From: Evansella tamaricis
Lineage (GTDB): Bacteria > Bacillota > Bacilli > Bacillales > Salisediminibacteriaceae
Reading direction: 5' to 3'
NCBI RefSeq assembly: GCF_019042215.1
Contig: NZ_JAHQCS010000154.1
Span: forward strand, 1 to 64,000
Length of the DNA stretch: 64,000 nucleotides
In this document: piece by piece, positions 44,794 through 53,778 of the stretch
How the letters are laid out: the number at the start of each line of letters is the position of its first letter
Position numbering within the stretch: position 1 is the first letter of the stretch
Notes under the pieces: generated by a model
What the model was told of the DNA's origin: nothing
Database searches by the model: none
The model's input: the letters and a program-made list of their open reading frames with translations, nothing else
Translations under genes and position numbers: made by a program

Positions 44794-46603
44794 GGTGCTT
44801 CACCTTCTTTTCCCCAAAGGCTTCATAAAGGGCATAGGCAAGAAACCCTGCACAAGTGGCAAAATGTTCTCCTGTTGTTGATACTCCGGTTTCTTCATGA
44901 AAACTTTCACAAGCTATTCCATTATCTAAAGGGGCACGTAACAACAAATCTTTTGCTTCCTCCTTCCGACCTGAAAGGAGGCTATTCGCAATCCCAAGCA
45001 CCCATGGATGTTCTGCATGACTACATCCAAGCTCTTCAAACTGTTTTCCTTTAAAAGAATACTTGTTTTTCTCAGATCGAATTTCCTTAATAGTCTCCAT
45101 CAATACCGGCTCATCTTTTGAGCAGAATCCATAGTATGGAAGGAGCTGCAGACTGCCAGGGGGTTCATCGTAAATATGAAATCCTCCCTTTAAATCAGTT
45201 GCCCAACTAAATATTTTTTGTCCTTCACCGTTATTTGTTATCATATAATTCCAAATGGCTTCTTTCGTCATCTCTGCCATGGAATGTAACTCTGTTCTTC
45301 TCTTATCACTCCATCTTGAACAAATCTCAAGCGTTCTCCATACGAGTACATTATTATATGTTAAATAAGGGTAAACAACGGGATCATCTGTAGGCTGTAA
45401 GAACGTTCGATAGAGTGCATGTATCGAGTGTTTATTCTCCATAAGTACTGATAAAAATTCATCTATCAGTTGTTGAGCATTTAGTTCATCCAGAATTCCC
45501 GAATCATCTGTACTTTGAATATACTTATCTAACGCAAGGAAAGGAGCACATAATTCATCTAGTTCAAAACCTGGTTCTAGTACAGTTCCATCGATAAATC
45601 TACTGTGGATTCCCCGGTTTCTCCATTGTTTTTTAAAAACGTAAAGCAGCATTTCCTTAGCTTTTTGATGATCAATGTGTAACACATTCGGAAAACTCCA
45701 TAACATACTGTCCCTATCCCAATATGCTGCGCTGACATAATATCTCGGACTGCGGGAAGTTACTAAGACCAATTCTTCCGTATCATAAGTATTTCCGATT
45801 GCATAAAAATAGTTAAAAAAACTATTTAAATTAATAATAGATTCTAATTCCTTATCACTGCTTTTGAGTTTGCGAGTAAAAAGCCATTCTCTCGTTTTAC
45901 TTTCAACTTTTTTTCTTGTTTGACGCATTAATTCTTTTGCCGCTGTTGCAGCACTGACTTCCTCTAATCCAACTCCCCAATAAAAAGTGATCTCTTCTTC
46001 TTCTCCTGGGGATAAATCGACTTCTGTTTCGATGGTATATACGACACCACGGTTCTTGTTTTCAAACTCTTCTATAGTTAAGGGATGAGAAGACATGGGA
46101 CAAAGTGCTAACAGTGGAGTTTCTCCATACATCTCAAACATCATTCCTTCATTCCAAAGACTTTTATAAGCCTCTACTTCTGTTCTCATCCTCTTTTGTT
46201 CATTAACAGTGTGATACGTTATTGCCCAAGTACCTGTAAACCCAACAGTAACCTTCTTTCTTTCTTTAGAACTGTTCTTCAATGTATACGAATAGTAAAA
46301 TGCCTTTTCCCCCATTGGAGCACAAATTACGGATTCCACTTGAATTCCTTTCACATCCAACATCCAGCTTGGAATCCAATGTTCCAGGCGGGACCATTGT
46401 TTTCTTTCATTATGTTTAGTGCCGTCAACCTTTACTATCGGAGACATTAGTGGCGCCTTTCCCATATCTCCACACATCTCCAGTAATCCCCTGTGCCTCA
46501 TACTAAGAACATTGATGCTTTCAATGTCTCCAGATTCATTTAATGTAGGAATTGAAATATATTCATTTCCTGTAGGATAATAGTTTGTTATAGCAGAGTT
46601 CAT
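44780..46603 (-). CDS. Six-hairpin glycosidase (GH125-like or related)
   Basis: 607 residues. The N-terminal half is beta-rich (about 1-220, with FYYSYTLKNSSKERKKVTVG). The helical half has YYVSAAYWDRDSMLWSFPNV, RNRGIHSRFIDGTVLEPGFE and GCSHAEHPWVLGIANSLLSG. A tryptophan-Asp-Arg-Asp motif with downstream Glu residues recalls exo-acting six-hairpin enzymes such as GH125 and GH15. I am unsure of the family. Start by GGAGGT, 35 bp after the hairpin at 46639-46668. Intracellular; expected to act with the two downstream glycosidases on one imported glycan. Confidence 0.6.
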   Translation of the reverse strand: MNSAITNYYPTGNEYISIPTLNESGDIESINVLSMRHRGLLEMCGDMGKAPLMSPIVKVDGTKHNERKQWSRLEHWIPSWMLDVKGIQVESVICAPMGEKAFYYSYTLKNSSKERKKVTVGFTGTWAITYHTVNEQKRMRTEVEAYKSLWNEGMMFEMYGETPLLALCPMSSHPLTIEEFENKNRGVVYTIETEVDLSPGEEEEITFYWGVGLEEVSAATAAKELMRQTRKKVESKTREWLFTRKLKSSDKELESIINLNSFFNYFYAIGNTYDTEELVLVTSRSPRYYVSAAYWDRDSMLWSFPNVLHIDHQKAKEMLLYVFKKQWRNRGIHSRFIDGTVLEPGFELDELCAPFLALDKYIQSTDDSGILDELNAQQLIDEFLSVLMENKHSIHALYRTFLQPTDDPVVYPYLTYNNVLVWRTLEICSRWSDKRRTELHSMAEMTKEAIWNYMITNNGEGQKIFSWATDLKGGFHIYDEPPGSLQLLPYYGFCSKDEPVLMETIKEIRSEKNKYSFKGKQFEELGCSHAEHPWVLGIANSLLSGRKEEAKDLLLRAPLDNGIACESFHEETGVSTTGEHFATCAGFLAYALYEAFGEKKVKHHVKN

Positions 46604-46638
46604 TGAAATACCTCCAGTTTAGAAGACTATGATAAGAT

Positions 46639-46668
46639 TTGGTCGGAAGAAAAAGATCTTCCGACCAA
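46639..46668 (-). terminator. Intercistronic hairpin after the binding-protein gene
   Basis: Perfect 12-bp stem TTGGTCGGAAGA / TCTTCCGACCAA with a 6-nt loop, 11 bp after the binding-protein stop, with no T-run after it. Such hairpins after a solute-binding-protein gene usually protect that mRNA and reduce read-through, giving more binding protein than downstream enzyme. Confidence 0.65.
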
Positions 46669-46679
46669 GATAAAAAATA

Positions 46680-48002
46680 TTAGTTTAAAATGTTTTTTAA
46701 TCTTTCCTCAGCAGATTCTAATGCTTCTGCAGGAGTTTTTTGTTTCAACTTCACCAATTCAAGTTCTTCCCCAATCATATCTGTCATTCGGCTCCACTCT
46801 TCCACTACCGGTGGAGTAACGAGGGAATCTAATGCATCAAACACAACTTCTCTGCTTTCCGGTGGAGTGACGCTTAAGTAGTCACTTAATACGTCTTCAT
46901 TTGTAATAGCAGGAAGTTCCCAGGACGCAGCTACCCGGATGGAAGCGGCCTCTTCACTGGCACTCATAAACTTTACCCACTCCCACGCAGCCTCTGCATG
47001 TTCTGATTTGTCAGATATGGCCAATCCATTCGCAAAAAAATGATGGGCTTTTGCTGTATTTCCTGGCTCAAGTGCTATATCCCAATCAAATGGGGCATCT
47101 GCAAACATCCCAAACATCCAGATTCCAGTACGGAGCATTGCAATCTTTCCATCTAAGAATAGATCTGCTTCCTCTTGACCAGACATTTGCTCATCAGATG
47201 GAGTTACACCATATTCATGAATTTTATCTACCATCCATTGAAGGGCTTCTATGTTTTCTTGTGAATTAAGCACAATATTTCCTGCATCATCAAATACTCC
47301 TCCACCATTTTGAGCGATTGTTTTGTAAAACTCCCAAAATTGTAATGGAGAAAAGGTTCCCCACACATCATCATGGTGGGCCATAATATCTTGTGCTGCT
47401 TTCAATTCATCTTCCCAAGTCCAGCTAGCATCAGGATAATTTACTCCTGCTTCGTCAAAAAGCTCTTTATTATAGAATAAAACAACGTTCGAAAAACTCT
47501 CTACCATTCCATATTGCGTTCCATCATACTGAAATGCTTTAAATGCTTCTTGATTTAGAACGGTTGGATCAAACTCACTATCTTCCGCCAAAAGATCTGT
47601 GAGATCCATCAATGCTCCCCTAGATGCGTAACTAACAAAATTTTCATAGTTTAACTCTAATACGTCAGGTGCGTTGTTCCCTGCTATTTGAGTCTGCAAT
47701 CTAGTAAAATAGTCATCAAATGCAGCCATTTCATATTCAATTTTGATGTTCGGGTGGATATCCTCAAATGCTGCGATCATAGCCTTTAAATCCTCTTCAT
47801 GAGCTTCCCCTGGAGAAAATGTCGCATAACGAATCGTAACATTCTCTTCCTCACTTGTTCCTTCATTACCTGTATCATTCCCATCAGTGGTTGTCTCCGG
47901 ATTTTCATCATCAGAGCTGTCATCACCTTGTGTTTCTTCCGTAGAACACCCCACAGCAAAAAGTAGCAACATCGCCAAAACAAACAGCCAGTTAAATTTC
48001 AT
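46680..48002 (-). CDS. ABC-transporter sugar-binding lipoprotein
   Basis: 440 residues, family-1 extracellular solute-binding protein. Signal WLFVLAMLLLFAVGCS has lipobox FAVGC (Cys19 lipidated), followed by an acidic Asp/Glu/Thr-rich linker (about 20-54). The mature part has the MalE/UgpB pattern: HEEDLKAMIAAFEDIHPNIKI, NAPDVLELNYENFVSYASRG, EWVKFMSASEEAASI. It captures an oligosaccharide outside the membrane and hands it to the two permeases encoded just upstream. Confidence 0.93.
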   Translation of the reverse strand: MKFNWLFVLAMLLLFAVGCSTEETQGDDSSDDENPETTTDGNDTGNEGTSEEENVTIRYATFSPGEAHEEDLKAMIAAFEDIHPNIKIEYEMAAFDDYFTRLQTQIAGNNAPDVLELNYENFVSYASRGALMDLTDLLAEDSEFDPTVLNQEAFKAFQYDGTQYGMVESFSNVVLFYNKELFDEAGVNYPDASWTWEDELKAAQDIMAHHDDVWGTFSPLQFWEFYKTIAQNGGGVFDDAGNIVLNSQENIEALQWMVDKIHEYGVTPSDEQMSGQEEADLFLDGKIAMLRTGIWMFGMFADAPFDWDIALEPGNTAKAHHFFANGLAISDKSEHAEAAWEWVKFMSASEEAASIRVAASWELPAITNEDVLSDYLSVTPPESREVVFDALDSLVTPPVVEEWSRMTDMIGEELELVKLKQKTPAEALESAEERLKNILN

Positions 48003-48058
48003 TTTTTAACACCCCTTTAATTATTTTGTGATGATTTATATCAGGCTCAATGAGCCAC

Positions 48059-48919
48059 TTACTCCTTTAAACCACTTAATGTCATCCCTTTGATGAAATA
48101 TTTCTGAGCAAATAAGTAGACCGCTAGAACGGGAATGACACTTATAACCACACCAGCCATCATCAAGTTCCAATTTGTTTCCCAGCGCCCTTGAAGTGTT
48201 GCCAAACCTAAAGGAAGCGTCATCATTTTTTCCTGACTGACCATAATCAGTGGCCAAAGATAATTATTCCAAGATTGCATAAATGCAAATACAGTCAGTG
48301 TTGCTAATGCTGGTTTTGCCATCGGAAGCATAATTTGCCAATATATTCTCCAGTGACTTGCACCATCAATAAATGCCGCTTCTTCTAATGATTTAGGAAT
48401 AGTAAGTAAAAATTGCCTCAATAGGAATGTTCCGAATGCGCTAAAGACACCAGGCATGATCAGACCTTGGTACGTATCAAGCCAACCAAAATAACTCATT
48501 AATATAAACTGTGGTGTCATAGTTACTTGCATTGGAACCATCATTGTTCCTAAATAGAGTAGAAATAACATATCTCTACCTCGAAATTCGAGGCGGGCAA
48601 AGGCATAGGCAGCCATGGAACATAGGACAACCTGCCCGATTGTCGTAAATACGGCAACGATGATACTGTTCCCTAAAAACTGTAATACTGGAAAAGCCTC
48701 GGTTATTTGAACATAATTTTCAAACGTAATGTTATCTGGTATTAGTTGTGGAGGCATTACCATCGTTGCCCCTCTTGTCTTCAATGACGTTGATATCATC
48801 CACAGAAAAGGAACAATCATGATAACTGCACCAAGAATTAAAATGACGTAGAATGCAATATTTTTAACAAACTTCATCTGATCAGATCTCTTCCGTTTCT
48901 TTTTTTGCTCAATTCCCAT
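48059..48919 (-). CDS. ABC-transporter sugar permease (MalG-like)
   Basis: 286 residues from ATG 48919 (AGGTGGG six nt upstream; a TTG two codons earlier is possible). Six membrane helices. EAA loop LEEAAFIDGASHWRIYWQIM LPMAKPAL contacts the ATPase. Overlaps the stop of the other permease gene by 11 bp. No ATPase gene is in the cluster; in Bacillus, sugar ABC importers share MsmX, so that is the likely energiser. Confidence 0.93.
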   Translation of the reverse strand: MGIEQKKKRKRSDQMKFVKNIAFYVILILGAVIMIVPFLWMISTSLKTRGATMVMPPQLIPDNITFENYVQITEAFPVLQFLGNSIIVAVFTTIGQVVLCSMAAYAFARLEFRGRDMLFLLYLGTMMVPMQVTMTPQFILMSYFGWLDTYQGLIMPGVFSAFGTFLLRQFLLTIPKSLEEAAFIDGASHWRIYWQIMLPMAKPALATLTVFAFMQSWNNYLWPLIMVSQEKMMTLPLGLATLQGRWETNWNLMMAGVVISVIPVLAVYLFAQKYFIKGMTLSGLKE

Positions 48920-49793
48920 AATCAACCCACCTTTTTTGCATTCGCAACTGGAACGCAGTAATAACGAAAATAATTAAGAATAAAAACCAAGACATTGCAG
49001 AAGCATATCCCATTTCGTAATATCGGAAGGCATGATTATATATTTGTTGAACTAAAACGGTTGTTGTTCCAGCTGGGCCACCACCAGTCATAATCATCAC
49101 TTGGTCAAAAACCTGAAAGGAATTAATTAAGGAAATTATTAATACGAAGAAGGTCGTAGGTGCGAGTAAGGGGATCGTGATATTCCATAATTTCCTGAAT
49201 GAAGATGCTCCATCAATGGATGCCGCTTCATAAAAGGTATCTGGTATGTTTTGTAGTCCTGCTAAAAACATCACCATTAGAAATCCAATATCTTTCCATA
49301 CACTTGTAATAATAATTGCGATCATTGCATAATGAGGGTCGTGAAGCCACGCGGGACCTGTGATTCCCACAAGTGATAAAACATAATTCACTATGCCGTA
49401 TGCTGGATTAAATAGCCACTTCCAGATGAGAGAAACAGCTACCCAGGAAGATACGACAGGAACAAAATACGCTGCCCTGAAAAATAATCGCCCTTTTATA
49501 CTTTTGTTTAAGAGAATAGCGATAGTGAGTGAAATGATAATAACTGTAGGCAAGTAGCCGATTATGAAAAACAGCGTGTTTCCTAAGGCATTGTAAAAAC
49601 CTGGATCTCGTATAATTTGTATATAATTATCGATTCCAATAAATTGGGGGGGAGATAAAAGATCCCATTCCGTAAAACTAATAACAAAAGACCCCAGTAT
49701 TGGAAATAAGATAAAGATAGAAAATCCAATCAGATTTGGCAAAAGGAAAATGGCAAGTACAGAAAGTTTTTTCCACCCATGAAAGCCAACCAT
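48909..49793 (-). CDS. ABC-transporter sugar permease (MalF/UgpA-like)
   Basis: 294 residues with six membrane helices and the EAA loop FYEAASIDGASSFRKLWNIT. GGGPAGTTTVLVQQIYNHAF is typical of the MalF/UgpA-type partner. GGAGGG lies 7 nt before the ATG. Pairs with the MalG-like permease to form the membrane channel of the importer. Confidence 0.93.
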   Translation of the reverse strand: MVGFHGWKKLSVLAIFLLPNLIGFSIFILFPILGSFVISFTEWDLLSPPQFIGIDNYIQIIRDPGFYNALGNTLFFIIGYLPTVIIISLTIAILLNKSIKGRLFFRAAYFVPVVSSWVAVSLIWKWLFNPAYGIVNYVLSLVGITGPAWLHDPHYAMIAIIITSVWKDIGFLMVMFLAGLQNIPDTFYEAASIDGASSFRKLWNITIPLLAPTTFFVLIISLINSFQVFDQVMIMTGGGPAGTTTVLVQQIYNHAFRYYEMGYASAMSWFLFLIIFVITAFQLRMQKRWVDYGN

Positions 49794-49840
49794 AATGCAT
49801 CCCTCCTTTGATCATCGAAAGCTTTTTATACTTGTAACTT

Positions 49841-51061
49841 CTACCTCTGATGATCTTCATACATCGGTATCATAAATAAATGGTTAATAGACAATAGTGC
49901 AATTCCTTGTAGCCAAGCATCTTTTCCTAGTTCGGATACAAGTACTTCTGTTTCAAGATTTGCTCGGGAGAAAAAGTTATTATTAGCTCTCTGAATGGCA
50001 TATGGCAAAAAATAATCTTTTGCAATTACCCCTTCTCCAAATAAAATTACTTTCCCAGGGTTAAAGCTATTGATGATATTAAGTAGCCCAGTCCCGAGAT
50101 ATTCTCCAACATTTTTTAAAACTTCTAACGCCAAATTATCCCTTTCTACTGCTGCTTGGTATAAGGTATCAAAAGTTAAAGGACCTTCTGTCCATGTTCT
50201 GCTGTCTGGAAATTGATCTTTAATAAGAGGGATTTCATGTTTGAAATACTTTTCTGATGCGTAGGTTTCCAGACACCCTTGTTGTCCGCAATAACATGGT
50301 TTCCCATTATGGACGACAATGGAGTGTCCAAATTCCCCCGCTCCACCGAATTTCCCATGATATAATTTTTTATTAACTACTATGGCACCACCTATTCCGG
50401 CTCCAATAGATAGTCCTATAAAATTAGTAAGAAACTTCCCTTTTCCGATATTCATTTCAGCAACAGCATAAGCATTAACATCATTATCAATATAAATTGA
50501 CGTATCAAACTCCTCTTCCAAAATACTTTTTAGATTAATATTTTTCCAACCTAATAGAGGAGAGATGAGAACCCTACCATCTTGACTATTTACTAATCCA
50601 GAAACCGCAACACCGATTCCTAATACACTATCAATCGGTATCTTAGTCTCGCTCAGAAGTTCGTGAATCGTACTAATTAGTAGTTCCACAACACCTGCCG
50701 ACGTTTCACCATAGGAGAATGGCACTTCTTTTTTGTCGATGATATTTGCTGATAAATCAGTGACAGCCAACAACAAGCAATCTTGTTCAATTTTTACAGC
50801 AATGGCATACCCAATTTTATTATTGAAATGAAGCAGGATTGGTCTCCTTCCTCCTGTAGACGTGGCCTCACCAGACTCATAGAGGTACCCTTCACTCATC
50901 AATTCATCCACAATCTTTGTCACAGTAGATAATCCCAGTTTTGTTTCTTTCGATATCTCTGTCCTACTTACCGGAGCGTGATTTCGAACCTGCTCGATGA
51001 CAAGTGACCGATTAATATCCTTAATTAATTCCCGATTTCCAACTCTGACTTTTTGTCCCAT
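49841..51061 (-). CDS. ROK-family transcriptional repressor (NagC/XylR type)
   Basis: 406 residues. Winged helix (about 10-75): NHAPVSRTEISKETKLGLST then VTKIVDELMSEGYL. ROK sugar-binding fold: SIGAGIGGAIVVN, zinc site KPCYCGQQGCLETYAS and the phosphate-region IGIDNDVNAYAVAEM-like YIDNDVNAYAVAEMNIG. Family members bind DNA until a sugar ligand releases them. First gene of the glycan operon, so autoregulation is probable; see the palindrome at 51084-51098. Start preceded by GAAGGTG. Confidence 0.93.
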   Translation of the reverse strand: MGQKVRVGNRELIKDINRSLVIEQVRNHAPVSRTEISKETKLGLSTVTKIVDELMSEGYLYESGEATSTGGRRPILLHFNNKIGYAIAVKIEQDCLLLAVTDLSANIIDKKEVPFSYGETSAGVVELLISTIHELLSETKIPIDSVLGIGVAVSGLVNSQDGRVLISPLLGWKNINLKSILEEEFDTSIYIDNDVNAYAVAEMNIGKGKFLTNFIGLSIGAGIGGAIVVNKKLYHGKFGGAGEFGHSIVVHNGKPCYCGQQGCLETYASEKYFKHEIPLIKDQFPDSRTWTEGPLTFDTLYQAAVERDNLALEVLKNVGEYLGTGLLNIINSFNPGKVILFGEGVIAKDYFLPYAIQRANNNFFSRANLETEVLVSELGKDAWLQGIALLSINHLFMIPMYEDHQR

Positions 51062-51083
51062 TACGTAATCACCTTCTATCTTT

Positions 51084-51098
51084 ATTCGTTAAACGAAT
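51084..51098. promoter_or_regulatory. ROK operator candidate
   Basis: ATTCGTTAAACGAAT, perfect palindrome with 7-bp arms around one central base, 23 bp upstream of the ROK start codon. Related in style to the XylR operator half-sites (TTTGTTTAAA-type). Binding inferred. Confidence 0.55.
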
Positions 51099-51120
51099 TA
51101 AGTATGTAAAAAAATAGTTT

Positions 51121-51135
51121 ATTAAGCGTTTGCAT
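51121..51135 (-). promoter_or_regulatory. Candidate cre site (CcpA)
   Basis: Reading leftward, ATGCAAACGCTTAAT fits WTGNAANCGNWNNCW with one mismatch (the late C). It lies 60 bp upstream of the ROK gene, where a catabolite repressor could shut off the operon when glucose is present. Confidence 0.45.
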
Positions 51136-51361
51136 GTTTTGGCAACGCGATATATCCCTCATATTTAAGATAACTTACTTTCTTCAGTGAATCAAGTATT
51201 TTTTTTTATTGATTTAAGAATTTTTTTTGTGAATAAGTCGAGATGATTAGATCCAGTCTAATCGTGGCGTCACTGATGCATTTTGTGTTCATTTTCTTAC
51301 AAAAAGGTGAATTAATTTTATATTAAAAGTAAATTATAACAAAAATAAAGGAGGGGAAAAC

Positions 51362-52378
51362 GTGACTAAATCAACTCATATACCCTTGTCTGCATCAGAA
51401 CTAAGCAATTTATGGATGACTTACCAGCATCAAACAATGCAAATGAGGTTCTTAGAACATTTTCTTGAGCATGCTGAGGACGATGAAATTAATGAGATGT
51501 TGAAAAAAAGTTATGATTCCTGTGGAGAAACTGTCGATAGGATCATCAACTTCTTTCATCTTGATGGAGCAGTCATTCCAGTTGGATTTACAGAAAGGGA
51601 TTTTATAAAGGGAACACCGAAATTATTTGATTTCCTCTACGAAGTTATGTTTTTACATATGATCAGTAAAATTGGAACTAGTCTTTTTTCCCTTTACTCT
51701 ACCATGTCCTATCGACAGGATATTCGAAAGTTCTATCGGGAGTTAACCTCCACATATCAAATGGAGTTTGACTTGTCTGCACAATTCCTTTTGGAAAAGG
51801 GAGTATTAGCTCGACCACCGTATGTGACAATGCCTCAGAAAGTATCTTTTGTAGAAGATACCAATTATTTATCTGGATTAAATATATTTAAAGAAAAGCG
51901 ATCATTGAACACCGTTGAGTTATCTTTAATACACCACGCTATCGAAACGAATTTGACTGGGATGCAGCTTATGATGGGGTTTGCTCAAGTTGCAAGGGAT
52001 GAGAAAGTGAAGGAATATTTTGTTAAAGGAATGAAGTTATCAAAAGAAGTTGAAACCACACTAGGAGAGTATTTGCGTAGGGATTACATCGAACCTCCTG
52101 CCACACATGCAGGAAAAGCAACAAATTCCACTACTCCCCCATTTTCAGACAAGATCATGATGTATATCACTTCTTTATTAAGTACCTTTGGTCTCGGAAG
52201 TCATGCACTTGGAGGGGCATTTAGTTTACGTAGTGATTTACCACTTACCATGGCTAAGCTTGCCCAACAAATATTTTCTTTCGCGAAAGAAGGGGGAGAA
52301 ATAATGATAAAAAATGGTTGGATGGAAGAGCCCCCTCAGGTAGAGGACAGACAGCAACTAACCAAGCCAGGAAGATAA
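51362..52378 (+). CDS. DUF3231-family protein (two ferritin-like repeats)
   Basis: 338 residues with two similar four-helix modules (about 5-165 and 175-330): LSASELSNLWMTYQHQTMQM in the first, LNTVELSLIHHAIETNLTGM in the second. This is the DUF3231 arrangement of Bacillus spore-related proteins. GGAGGGG lies 5 nt before a GTG start. C-terminus is Gln-rich and disordered. Function unknown; likely sporulation-associated by family. Confidence 0.85.
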   Translation: MTKSTHIPLSASELSNLWMTYQHQTMQMRFLEHFLEHAEDDEINEMLKKSYDSCGETVDRIINFFHLDGAVIPVGFTERDFIKGTPKLFDFLYEVMFLHMISKIGTSLFSLYSTMSYRQDIRKFYRELTSTYQMEFDLSAQFLLEKGVLARPPYVTMPQKVSFVEDTNYLSGLNIFKEKRSLNTVELSLIHHAIETNLTGMQLMMGFAQVARDEKVKEYFVKGMKLSKEVETTLGEYLRRDYIEPPATHAGKATNSTTPPFSDKIMMYITSLLSTFGLGSHALGGAFSLRSDLPLTMAKLAQQIFSFAKEGGEIMIKNGWMEEPPQVEDRQQLTKPGR

Positions 52379-52420
52379 TGTCTGCCTTTGTAGTTGATTA
52401 TGATTAACTAGGTATGAATT

Positions 52421-52800
52421 TTTTACCGAATTGCTTATCCGATTATACGACATATCAAACTGAACGGCTGACGCTCTTCTTCTTACCGAACAGCCGCGCG
52501 TCGCTCCTGTTCGGGCACAACATCACTCATCTTCTTACCAAACAGCCGAGCGTCGCTCCCGTTCGGGCACAACTTCGCTCTTTTTCTTACCGAATGACCG
52601 AGCTTCCCTCCTGTTCGGGCACTAGTTCGAGCTACTTCTTACCGAACAGCCGAGCGTCGCTCCCGTTCGGGCACAACTTCGCTCTTCTTCTTACCGAATG
52701 ACCAAGCGTCGCTCCCGTTCGGGCACAACTTCGCTCTTCTTCTTACCGAACAGCCGACCGGCGCTCCTGTTCGGGCACTAGTTCCAGCAAATTCTTATCG
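52421..52800. repeat. 52-bp tandem array, second locus
   Basis: TCTTACCGAA occurs at 52481, 52533, 52585, 52637, 52689 and 52741, exactly 52 bp apart, and a degraded copy at 52793; a divergent start at 52421 precedes them. In register with the array at 32321-33070, the unit is CTTCTTACCGAAC, a variable 18 bp, GTTCGGGCACAACTT at positions 31-45 and a variable tail. Many units add an inner GAGCGTCGCTC hairpin. No coding potential. Confidence 0.93.
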
Positions 52801-52860
52801 ATTAGGAAAAAAGACCATAGTTTTTATGATATAAGTAAAATAGTTTGGAACATTTATACT

Positions 52861-53547
52861 TTATTTTTCAACATAGAAAGTACCACTAGTCCTTCCTATT
52901 TTCTCATAATTCATCATAAGAATTCGGCGGATGCACTTCACGGAATCCAAACCGCACCAATCTAAAACAATAGCCGATGTTATCTTCATTTCCGGGAAAA
53001 GCATTTTCAGTTCCCTTACATTCCTCATGACTCCATTAACAATAGATTCTATGTGCCCGCAACTAGGACAGACTAAATGTCTTGCAACTGGAGACATCAT
53101 TTCTTGTTCACATTTTTCACAAATTATCCCTTTCTTTAGCATGGGATAGTCATACTCTGGAACACGAAGGTACCTTGATTTATCAACGGTTAAGGACAGT
53201 AATCTTTCTGCGATTTGCATATGGTCCTTACTAATTAAAGACGTTATTTTATTCATCTGATTAATAAAAGGAATGATTTGAGTTGGTAGAATAATAGGAA
53301 GATCCCTTGATGACTGAAATAAAGTGAAGTTTGGATTGGGGAATATGGTGTAAGCTTTAATGGGTAAATTAATACGGTAGTGATTGAATACCTGCTGGAT
53401 CATCGATTTGTTACGTTCCAGCTGTATTAATGGGTTGTTTATACTTTTGTTACTATTGGATGAATACCACTCTCCTGATTCTATATAATACTCCCCTTCC
53501 ATATTTTTAACTTCACATAAATGGAAGGATCCTTGTAGTATCATAGC
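52861..53547 (-). pseudogene. NERD-domain protein, C-terminal part of a gene split by inversion
   Basis: The part from ILQGSFHLCEVKNMEGEYYI onward is the second half of a nuclease-related (NERD) domain followed by a zinc-ribbon-like tail: IICEKCEQEMMSPVARHLVC and PSCGHIESIVNG (four-cysteine cluster). The expected first half, with GYEGE and FQIDSLLI-type motifs, is not upstream on this strand. It is found inverted at 53548-53778. The gene lacks its own start region; ATG at 53544 is internal and has no ribosome binding site. Confidence 0.8.
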
Positions 53548-53778
53548 TTTGTTTATTCTTCGCGAAAGAAGTCCTACGAGTTTGTTTTGTTGACGGCTCT
53601 AAATGTCCGAATGGTTATGCCAGAAAAATTTATTTATACCCTAAAGTCTTTGAGGAAAGGATATGAAGGGGAACTGATTGTTGATAAGAAATTTGAAGAC
53701 TTGCAGTGTGATTCCTTACAACTTAACGGACTATTATTTGATTGGGGAAATACAAATTTTCTACATTATACAAACAAA
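53548..53778 (+). pseudogene. Inverted N-terminal segment of the NERD gene
   Basis: This 231-bp segment on the + strand encodes SSRKKSYEFVLLTALNVRMV, then KSLRKGYEGELIVDKKFEDL and LNGLLFDWGNTNF, which is the normal N-terminal half of Bacillus NERD proteins. It begins with TTTGTTT (53548-53554) and ends with AAACAAA (53772-53778). Flipping it back joins ...NTNFLHYTNK directly and in frame to AMILQGSFHL of the C-terminal part, restoring one leftward gene. Confidence 0.8.
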
